The notes beneath the pieces are model-generated. The model did not search any database and was not told the DNA's origin. It saw nothing but the letters and a program-made list of their open reading frames with translations. This document shows, piece by piece, positions 1-5,744 of a stretch of DNA of 7,210 nt. How positions within the stretch are numbered: the stretch's first letter is position 1; each line of letters begins with the position of its first letter. The DNA is taken from the NCBI GenBank assembly GCA_019237175.1, contig JAFAHP010000764.1:1-7210 (forward strand). The letters are read 5' to 3'. A program made the position numbers and the translations under genes. Origin of the DNA: Alphaproteobacteria bacterium (GTDB taxonomy: Bacteria > Pseudomonadota > Alphaproteobacteria > ATCC43930 > CGMCC-115725).

Positions 1-1655
1 CGAATGCAGCCGTTGCAATAGGCGAGTTACCGTGGTTTTCCCGGACCCGCTGCGGCCATGATGCCAAATATGGTCCCTTCACCGATGGTGAACGTCACAT
101 TATCGAGTGCCGGCTGGAAGGCTTGCGGATAGCGGAATCACACTCCATTGAACTCTATCCGGCCAACCAGCGGCGTGCGTATTCCGGGCCGCCCGCGGCC
201 TTCCTCGGGCAGCTGGTTGACCAGCGCCGAGATGGTTTTGACGGCGAACTGTGCTTCGTCATAGTGCTGCAACAGATGGGCAAGCTGCATCAACGGTGCC
301 GCGACACGCGTGGTCAACATGACAAAGGCGACGAGCGCACCGACGTACACTTGATCATTGGTCGTAATTGCAAGGTACACGGCCAGCGCCAAAACGCCCG
401 ATGTCATAAAGCGCTCGAGCATCTGCGCGATTGTCTGGATGATGTTGGCGAATTGGCCTTCGTCCAGCCGCAGCCGCACCGCCTTCGCGACCCGGACATC
501 CCACTCGTGACGGTGGCGGGCGTCGAGGGCGAGAGACTTTACCGTGCGAATACCTTGTAAAGTTTCCACGAGAAAGGCATTTTTCATTCCCTCAGCGGCA
601 AAAACCGCGCCGGCCTTTTTGCGCAGGACCGGTAGTGTAACGATAATCCATAAGCAGATCAGACCACAGATCGCCAGAACTATGACAGTCAACGTTATAC
701 TAAAGAAAAACATTATCGGCAAGAAAATCAGCAACACGAAACAATCGAGTACCGTGCCGAACAATTGGCCAGTTAGAAAGCTGCGAATCTTGAAAACCTC
801 GCTCATATCGCGCGTGATGATACCGGTTGGCGTCCGCTCAAAAAACTCAACAGGAAGGTCGAGGACCTTGTCAAAGACGTAGGTTGAAATCTTGGTGTCG
901 ACCCGTGCTGTCAATTGGACAATGAGATAGCGGCGAAGGTATGCGAATATCGTCTCAAAGATCACGAATGCGAGCATGCCTACGCAAAGCACTGCGAGCG
1001 TGCTTACGGCGTGGTAATACAGCACCCGGTCGATAAGTAGTCGCCAGAAGATTATCGGGCTTAGCGCCAGCAGGCTCAGCGCGATCGCTGAAACCGCGAG
1101 GTCGCGCGCGAGGCGGCGATCGCGGAGCAGCTGGGCGGCAATATAACCGAGCCCGAAAGGCCGGTCCTCGTCGCGGATACGATAGTCCCGCTTGACGAGG
1201 ATGACCCGCCCCGACCAGCCGGAGGCGAGCCGTGCCTCGTCAAGTGTCAGCAACGCATCCGGACCCGCGATCGGATCCTCGACAATAATATGCGGCGTCT
1301 CGGTCGTGCGGGCGGCGCGTAGCAGAACCATCGCGCTGCCGTTCTTCAGCATCAGGATTGCCGGCAGTGCCGAGCCAAGTCGCATCAAATCGGCCCACCG
1401 CAATTCGACCGTCATCGCCCGCAAGCCGCAGCCCCGGGCGATCTGCAGCAGTTTCTCGACCGATGGCTCGCCGCGGTCGAGGCGGTAGTCGCGTATCAAT
1501 ACCGGGACGTCGAGATGCATACCTCGGTGCCTCGCCACCACCACCAAAGCACCAAGCAATGAAGACGGCGGCGCCGGCGGCTCTTCTTCCGGCTCGCTCG
1601 ACGACGGCGACGCCGCCGGTCGACTGTTCCTGGCGCGCACCTCAGGCGGCGGCAT
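1..1655 (-). pseudogene. HlyB-like type I secretion ABC exporter with dead C39 domain, disrupted in its ATPase domain
   Basis: An inner-membrane ABC exporter of the type I secretion kind, reading from ATG 1655 leftward. Residues 1-30 are a Pro/Glu/Ser-rich lead. Residues 31-155 resemble a peptidase C39 domain with the catalytic Cys position occupied by Ser32 and the His position by Ala/Ser (GSAMV, 106-110); the Asp of EDP (127) remains. This is the C39-like domain of HlyB-type exporters, which binds substrate without cleaving a leader. Residues 180-450 are an ABC transmembrane domain with hydrophobic stretches near 186-206, 217-240, 297-342 and 415-450. The ATPase domain begins at about 498 (GRIEFNGV), then meets TGA at 140-138. 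Homology continues (FRYPQAFQPALDNVTF) and then slips one base before Walker A; in the shifted frame SGSGKTTVTRLLQRLH is clear at about 51-4. The rest lies beyond the left edge. The start overlaps the upstream regulator by 14 bp. Family assignment is firm; whether both lesions are real is uncertain. Confidence 0.85.
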
Positions 1656-2370
1656 CGCCGGCGCTCCATTCCTCCGCCGTCGCCACGGCGGCGACGAAAA
1701 GATAGCCGCGACGAAATTCGGTCTTGATCAGGGTGCGAGCACCGGCTTCACGCAACAGAGCGAGCTTGCGGCGCAGCCGGTTTATGATGATGTCGATCGC
1801 ACGGTCGCCGGCGGGTCGAGAGCTGCCATATAAGACGGCTGTGAGTTCCGCCCGTGGGCAGAGCCGCCACGGCCGCGAGACAAAATGCTGCAACAATCGG
1901 CTCTCGGAAGTGGTCAGAGCGACCGTTGCACCATTGGCTCCCGCGAGCAAATCGCGGTAAGGGTCGAAGGTAATTCCATCAAAAACGAAAGCTGTGGCAC
2001 CGCTGGTGAATCGGGACGCTGCGGCGCGCGTCACTCTGATAATCTGCTGCAGTCTGTCGTTAAGCAGATAAAGCTCGATCGGCGTCGGGATGCAGTCGGC
2101 CGCGCCGGCGATACGAAACTCTTCTGCAGAGGGATTGCCGAGATCGCAGACTGCCAATATCGGTACTGGTGACCGCGCCCGAATTTTCAGAATTGCCGCC
2201 ACACCCCTTGTCGGATCGCGGCTCAGATCAAGAACGATGACGTCTGGGCTGGTTTCGCGCAGGAGTTTGAAGAAACGAGCCTCTTTAGCCACGCCGCGTT
2301 CGCTCGGCGGTTCGACGGCGCCCGGAATTGACAAATCCTCACGCGCAAAGATGATCGTAGCCGCGGTCAT
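1642..2370 (-). CDS. OmpR/PhoB-type winged-helix regulator with degenerate receiver domain
   Basis: A 242-aa DNA-binding regulator. Residues 1-115 fold like a response-regulator receiver: an acidic pair at E11/D12 and a candidate phospho-acceptor D48 in VIVLDLS. The usual switch Thr/Ser is Cys75 (LAVCDLG) and the invariant Lys of the KP motif is Thr96 (CIPTPIEL). Residues 126-227 are an OmpR-type winged helix: TTSESRLLQHF, the recognition-helix pattern DRAIDIIINRLRRKL (189-203) and the wing FRRGYLF (219-225). No histidine kinase is visible in the window. Its last 14 bp overlap the start of the exporter gene (ATGCCGCCGCCTGA), so the two are probably translationally coupled and it is likely the local regulator of the exporter and/or the divergent operon (inference). 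No clear Shine-Dalgarno sequence precedes ATG 2370, so the exact start is less certain. The missing Lys suggests phosphorylation-independent or atypical signalling. Confidence 0.85.
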   Translation of the reverse strand: MTAATIIFAREDLSIPGAVEPPSERGVAKEARFFKLLRETSPDVIVLDLSRDPTRGVAAILKIRARSPVPILAVCDLGNPSAEEFRIAGAADCIPTPIELYLLNDRLQQIIRVTRAAASRFTSGATAFVFDGITFDPYRDLLAGANGATVALTTSESRLLQHFVSRPWRLCPRAELTAVLYGSSRPAGDRAIDIIINRLRRKLALLREAGARTLIKTEFRRGYLFVAAVATAEEWSAGDAAA

Positions 2371-2698
2371 TCGTCGTCGACACCGTCACAGCGCGACACC
2401 AGTCGCAACAATTCGACGATCGCCGATAGAGAATGAAAGATCCGCTAACGATCCCAGTCCAATATATCTAACCGTTTTTTAAGACCCGAGCGCCGTAATG
2501 GTCTGGCTTGGCACGCGTTGCAGTGAACCCTTCGCCTTTGGACTGAAAGCGACTGGACCGGCAGTGAAGACGCGAGTAAAGGTCAGCAGTTCCAACCGCC
2601 CCGTCCCTACTCATACCTTCCCCGCCCCCGGGCTGCGCGAGCGATGGCCTATCGGAGGAGAACCCGGGGGTGAGCCGGGGATCACGAGGGAGAGCAAG
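2371..2698. promoter_or_regulatory. Divergent intergenic/leader region between regulator-exporter and ChW operon
   Basis: These 328 bp separate two divergent transcription units and must contain promoters for both. Visible: an AT-rich patch at 2461-2482 (AATATATCTAACC then six T) that stands out from the GC-rich surroundings and is the best place for a promoter or operator. There is also an inverted repeat CCCCCGGG (2625-2632) / CCCGGGGG (2663-2670) whose 30-nt loop contains a Shine-Dalgarno-like GGAGGAG (2654-2660). The ChW frame is open back to ATG 2498, but that lead is Pro/Gly/Arg-rich and looks non-coding. I see no convincing -35/-10 pair, riboswitch, tRNA or known RNA family. The position is certain; individual sites are not. 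Confidence 0.5.
2686..2694 (+). promoter_or_regulatory. Ribosome binding site choosing the ChW-protein start
   Basis: GAGGGAGAG lies 4 nt before ATG 2699, with its GAGG core about 9 nt from the start codon. It is the reason for preferring ATG 2699 over the in-frame ATG at 2498, whose upstream sequence has no comparable purine run. Confidence 0.65.
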
Positions 2699-3583
2699 AT
2701 GGCGGCGCACGATGATGCGTCACTGCTCGGGGTAAACGAAGATCGCCTCATTGAAGAGGACGATATTATTAAATTACTGCCGATTGAAGACGCCTCAGAC
2801 ATTGCCGCACATGCGCGAATGGTCAGACTGGAGCCCGGTCTCTATGCCCTCGACGTTGCCGCAGCGATTGACGGCGGCGATGAGGGCGGGGAAATCACGT
2901 TGCCCGCGGTGCACGTGTCGACACCGCCTTCGCAACGCGACAGCCGAGCCGAGATCTTTGGATCGGGCAGCAAGGATACCTGTTGGCTCGGCGTCGAAAA
3001 CGGGACCGTCATAATCAGAGCGCCCGATACCGGCGGGTATGTGCTTATTACAACCTATGAGGACGCGCACCGGCCATCGAGCCCGCGCGAAATCGTGGTA
3101 CGTCGCATCGAATCTCGCGCGCCGGCGCCGGTTCGGTCACAGGTGCTTGCAGCACCACCGCAAAATATCGCGATCGAAGTCCATCTGCACATTGAGGGCG
3201 TCGGTGATCTTCGCATACCCGCCGAGGGCTGGATCGGCAGCCTCGGCAGAAAAGTGCGCTTGGAAGCGTTTGGCATCCGGCCGCTCGAGGCGCTTTCTGC
3301 AAGCGACATCGAATACAAGGCCTACGGCCCAAATGGGCTCGAGACGCCGTGGATCAGCGACGGCAAGCTATGCGGCACGCGCGGACGGAGCCTGGCGCTG
3401 ACCGGGTTTGCCGTGCGTCTCGTGGCGCATCAGTCTCACCGCTTCGGGGTCGAATACCAGGGTGCCTTTTTTGAGAGCGGGATTGGCGGTCCGGTTCGCG
3501 ACGGTAGGCCGTGCATTGCCCGGATCGCCGACGACCCATTAGAGGCGATCACTCTCCGCATCTTTCGGCGTCATGATCCCTAA
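2699..3583 (+). CDS. Protein with three C-terminal ChW-like (hydrophobic W) repeats
   Basis: A 294-aa protein. Residues 12-35 are acidic (NEDRLIEEDDIIKLLPIED). Residues 40-120 form a beta-rich segment of unknown family (LEPGLYALDVAAAID..., WLGVENGTVIIRAPD). A Pro/Ala-rich linker follows at 138-155. Residues 159-289 hold three units of about 39 aa resembling the ChW (clostridial hydrophobic W) repeat, whose pattern is an aromatic strand, G..W, DG, GT.G.S, then LEA...I.L. Unit 2 is the best: PWISDGKLCGTRGRSLAL. Unit 1 carries IGSLGRKVRLEAFGIR. Unit 3 has DPLEAITLRIF but lacks the Trp. ChW repeats are best known from clostridial secreted proteins, where a binding or adhesion role is proposed. 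There is no Sec signal peptide or membrane segment, so if exported it would need a signal-less route such as type I secretion (inference), but there are no RTX nonapeptides. Start chosen by its RBS; a 67-residue in-frame N-terminal extension to 2498 is possible but unlikely. Repeat assignment is by eye. Confidence 0.8.
   Translation: MAAHDDASLLGVNEDRLIEEDDIIKLLPIEDASDIAAHARMVRLEPGLYALDVAAAIDGGDEGGEITLPAVHVSTPPSQRDSRAEIFGSGSKDTCWLGVENGTVIIRAPDTGGYVLITTYEDAHRPSSPREIVVRRIESRAPAPVRSQVLAAPPQNIAIEVHLHIEGVGDLRIPAEGWIGSLGRKVRLEAFGIRPLEALSASDIEYKAYGPNGLETPWISDGKLCGTRGRSLALTGFAVRLVAHQSHRFGVEYQGAFFESGIGGPVRDGRPCIARIADDPLEAITLRIFRRHDP
3173..3565 (+). repeat. Three ChW-like protein repeat units (coding)
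   Basis: Diverged tandem units within the ChW protein: unit 1 at 3173-3289 (residues 159-197), unit 2 at 3308-3424 (204-242), unit 3 at 3449-3565 (251-289). All start with an alternating hydrophobic strand (IEVHLHIEG, IEYKAYGPNG, VEYQGAFFESG) and end with a hydrophobic strand after a Leu-containing turn (RLEAFGIR, LALTGFAVRL, LEAITLRI). Trp is present in units 1 and 2 and lost in unit 3. The DNA copies are too diverged to be a recent duplication. Confidence 0.65.
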
Positions 3584-3585
3584 GG

Positions 3586-3599
3586 CGCACCGCAGTGCG
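3586..3599. other. Small inverted repeat in the ChW-methyltransferase gap
   Basis: CGCAC-CGCA-GTGCG forms a 5-bp stem with a 4-nt loop, 3 nt after the ChW stop codon in a 46-bp gap. No T-run follows, so it is not a canonical intrinsic terminator. It could stabilise mRNA ends or be chance. Confidence 0.25.
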
Positions 3600-3629
3600 G
3601 CTTAGATCAACATGTAAGCGGCGGATCCC

Positions 3630-4235
3630 ATGCCGGCGCCGCGAGGTGCCGATAACAATAACGGTGTGCCTCCGGTGTCCGAACTAACGGTTTTGAACGT
3701 TGGCTGCGGCTATCCCCGCCGGCAACAATTGCACCAGCATTTTCACGGCCCCGAATGGCGCGAGATCAGGCTCGACATCGATCCCGCGGTCCGACCCGAC
3801 ATTGTGTGCTCGATCACCGATATGGACCCGGTCGCTTCCGCTTCGGTCGACGCAGTTTGGTCGTCGCATAATTTAGAACATGTTTATCGCTTCGAGGTCC
3901 CCACTGCGCTTGCCGAGTTCCTTCGAGTGTTGAAACCCGGCGGCCTGCTACTTCTCACAGTTCCGGACCTACAACAAGTAGCGGAGTTGGTGGTTGCCGA
4001 TCGTCTCGAAGAGCAGGCCTACATGTCGCCCGCCGGGCCGGTGACACCGCTCGATATGATTTTCGGACACACGCCTTCGTTGGCGCGGGGTTATCCGTTT
4101 ATGGCGCACAAGACCGGCTTCACCGCGCGATCTTTGCACAACCTGTTGATCAATGCCGGCTTCGTCGGGGCCAAGGTTCGGCGCGGCGACGCTTTTGACT
4201 TGTGGGTGGTAGCCTACAAGCCTGGAGGTCAATAG
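3630..4235 (+). CDS. Class I SAM-dependent methyltransferase (Methyltransf_11-like)
   Basis: A 201-aa cytoplasmic methyltransferase. After a short polar lead (1-17) it shows the Rossmann SAM site: motif I VLNVGCGYP (21-29); the acidic end of strand 2, RLDIDP (47-52), expected to bind the ribose; DIVCSITDMD (57-66); VDAVWSSHNLEHV (73-85), carrying the NLEH motif seen in many Methyltransf_11 proteins; and VLKPGGLLLLTVPD (100-113). A GHTPSLARGYPFMAHKTGFT segment (146-165) matches the conserved C-terminal part of small methyltransferases found in polysaccharide clusters; the last strand is DLWVVAYKP. The substrate cannot be read from sequence. Being one base upstream of a glycosyltransferase, it may methylate a sugar, glycan or protein of the same pathway (inference). 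Start is ATG 3630 with only a weak purine stretch (GCGGCGGA) before it; GTG 3675 is an alternative that still keeps motif I. Confidence 0.88.
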   Translation: MPAPRGADNNNGVPPVSELTVLNVGCGYPRRQQLHQHFHGPEWREIRLDIDPAVRPDIVCSITDMDPVASASVDAVWSSHNLEHVYRFEVPTALAEFLRVLKPGGLLLLTVPDLQQVAELVVADRLEEQAYMSPAGPVTPLDMIFGHTPSLARGYPFMAHKTGFTARSLHNLLINAGFVGAKVRRGDAFDLWVVAYKPGGQ

Positions 4236-4239
4236 GTTG
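4224..4239 (+). promoter_or_regulatory. Strong RBS with TTG start for the glycosyltransferase
   Basis: GGAGGT (4224-4229), inside the last codons of the methyltransferase, is followed after 7 nt by TTG (4237-4239), which begins the conserved N-terminus NYLFIHQNFPAQY. No ATG lies nearby in frame. The methyltransferase stop TAG is at 4233-4235, so the genes are 1 nt apart and probably translationally coupled. Confidence 0.8.
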
Positions 4240-5691
4240 AACTATCTCTTCATCCATCAAAACTTCCCTGCTCAGTACGTCCATGTTGTACGGTATCTGG
4301 CGGAAGCTGGACATCGCGTCGTATGCATTGCCCAGCAGCGCGCGCGGCAAGTTCCCGGGGTACGCCACCTTACATACCGATCAGCGTCGGCGCAGCGCGG
4401 GGTACATCCTTATCTGGCCGAATTCGATATTGCCGTCAATAATGGTCTCTCTGTCGTTGCTTGCGGGGAGGCATTGAAGCGAGAGGGGTTTCTTCCCGAT
4501 TTGATAATCGGCCACAATGGTTGGGGTGAGATCCTTTATGTAAAGGACATATGGCCGTCTGTTCCATTATTGGGATATTTTGAATTTTTTTATCACGCCG
4601 CGGGTGCGGATGTCGACTTCGATCCGGAATTTCCCCCTGCTGCTGACGATGCAATGCGGCTGCGGACGCGCAACGCGATCAACCTTTTGGGACTGGATGC
4701 TGTCGACTGGGGCCAGACGCCGACCGAATGGCAACGCAGCCAGTACCCGAAGCGCTATTGGAACCGCCTCAGCGTCGTCCATGAAGGAGTTGACACCGAT
4801 GTCGTACACCCGGAGCCGACGGCTCGCATCTGGCTCGCAGGCGGGACGTCTTTTGCGGCTGGCGACGAGGTGATTACATATTGCGCGCGCAATCTCGAGC
4901 CGTACCGCGGGTTTCATATATTCTTGCGCGCCTTGCCAGAGGTATTACGGTGCCGGCCCGATGCGCATGTTCTGATTATCGGCGGGGATGGGGTGAGCTA
5001 TGGCTGCCGACCTTCCGGCACGGCGAGCTGGAGGGAAAAAATCGTCCGCGAGCTCGACGGACAACTGGATCTGCGGCGCATTCATTTTCTCGGCAGCCTC
5101 CCTTATCGCCAATATCTCACCGTTTTACAGCTCTCCAGAGTTCACGTTTATCTCACATATCCGTTTGTGCTGTCGTGGTCATTGCTCGAGGCGATGGCGG
5201 CGGGATGCGTGGTGATCGGATCGCGAACCCCGCCGGTCGAAGAAGTCATTGTCGATGGGGAGAATGGGCGGCTGGTCGATTTTTTTGACGTCCAGACCCT
5301 AGCCGATGCTATCACTGATGCCTGCGCCGACCCTGTTGCGCAACATTGGCTGCGCCAATCCGCGCGCGCAACCGTACTGGCGCGCTACGACCTCAAAACC
5401 GTCTGTCTCCCGCAACATTTGAAGCTGTTGCGCAGGCTGACCCCGAGGCCGGGCACACGCTCTCTACACAATGGGAATAAATCTTCGGTCATTTCGTTCA
5501 AAGGCCCGTCATTGCGACCCCCGGACGGCCGTGGGCCTTCAGCCCCCGGGCATGACCCGTGGGCCTCCCGGGACGGTCCGGGGGGAAGCAATCTCTCCCG
5601 TGCTCTCAGCTCGTCGGGATTGCTTCGTCGGGTTGCTCCTCGCGATGACGACCAAAACTTCATCACTCCAGCTTCGCCATCAAGGCAATAG
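4237..5691 (+). CDS. GT4-type glycosyltransferase with a repeat-derived C-terminal tail
   Basis: A retaining GT-B glycosyltransferase, presumably cytoplasmic or membrane-associated and using an NDP-sugar. The N-terminal half begins FIHQNFPAQYVHVVRYLAEAGH, the hallmark of the Glyco_trans_4_3 family (PF12000), with HNGWGEILYVKDIWP (93-107) and GYFEFFYH (113-120) as further conserved blocks. The C-terminal half is a glycosyltransferase group 1 domain: CARNLEPYRGFHIFLRALP (216-234), HVLIIGGDGVSYG, and YPFVLSWSLLEAMAAG (308-323), in which E318 is the conserved nucleotide-sugar contact. The conserved domain ends near residue 401 (HLKLLRRL). Residues 402-484 are not family-like: codons 424-471 are made by a palindromic repeat, giving a Pro/Gly/Ser/Arg-rich tail. 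Start is TTG with a good RBS. Part of the plus-strand operon; acceptor unknown. Confidence 0.92.
   Translation: MNYLFIHQNFPAQYVHVVRYLAEAGHRVVCIAQQRARQVPGVRHLTYRSASAQRGVHPYLAEFDIAVNNGLSVVACGEALKREGFLPDLIIGHNGWGEILYVKDIWPSVPLLGYFEFFYHAAGADVDFDPEFPPAADDAMRLRTRNAINLLGLDAVDWGQTPTEWQRSQYPKRYWNRLSVVHEGVDTDVVHPEPTARIWLAGGTSFAAGDEVITYCARNLEPYRGFHIFLRALPEVLRCRPDAHVLIIGGDGVSYGCRPSGTASWREKIVRELDGQLDLRRIHFLGSLPYRQYLTVLQLSRVHVYLTYPFVLSWSLLEAMAAGCVVIGSRTPPVEEVIVDGENGRLVDFFDVQTLADAITDACADPVAQHWLRQSARATVLARYDLKTVCLPQHLKLLRRLTPRPGTRSLHNGNKSSVISFKGPSLRPPDGRGPSAPGHDPWASRDGPGGSNLSRALSSSGLLRRVAPRDDDQNFITPASPSRQ
5507..5650. repeat. 144-bp palindromic repeat with three nested stems (Bradyrhizobium-type dispersed repeat)
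   Basis: Outer arms CGTCATTGCGA (5507-5517) and TCGCGATGACG (5640-5650) pair at 10 of 11 positions. Directly inside are two further perfect inverted repeats: CCCCCGGAC (5518-5526) with GTCCGGGGG (5576-5584), and GAAGCAATC (5585-5593) with GATTGCTTC (5618-5626). The first hairpin also holds a 10-bp direct repeat CCGTGGGCCT (5529-5538, 5557-5566). The layout would fold as a three-way junction or cruciform. The terminal motif and GGATTGCTTCGTCG match dispersed intergenic repeats frequent in Bradyrhizobium and relatives (recognised from memory, not searched). It lies inside the 3' end of the glycosyltransferase frame and ends 95 bp before the next start; it may influence termination, mRNA stability or read-through. 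There is no transposase gene nearby. Confidence 0.8.
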
Positions 5692-5744
5692 CCGCCCATC
5701 GCGTCGAGGCCAGCCGAGCGCATTCCATCTATGATCTTCATCCC

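Noticed and set aside
123..560. Plus-strand frame of 145 codons at the left end
   Set aside because: Antisense to the exporter gene, which has clear family motifs; no supporting RBS or domain.
2328..2356. TTGACA-like promoter on the plus strand
   Set aside because: It lies inside the regulator gene and the matching -10 position (ATGATC) is poor; likely chance.
2498..2698. N-terminal extension of the ChW protein from ATG 2498 (67 extra residues)
   Set aside because: No ribosome binding site at 2498, Pro/Gly/Arg-rich composition unlike the rest of the protein, and a good RBS directly before ATG 2699.
2371..2698. Riboswitch or known structured RNA in the divergent region
   Set aside because: No recognisable conserved core of any riboswitch class; only one simple inverted repeat is visible.
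5471..5734. Plus-strand frame of 87 codons containing RRDCFVGLLLAMTT
   Set aside because: This is the usual spurious translation of the dispersed repeat and lies out of frame inside the glycosyltransferase gene.
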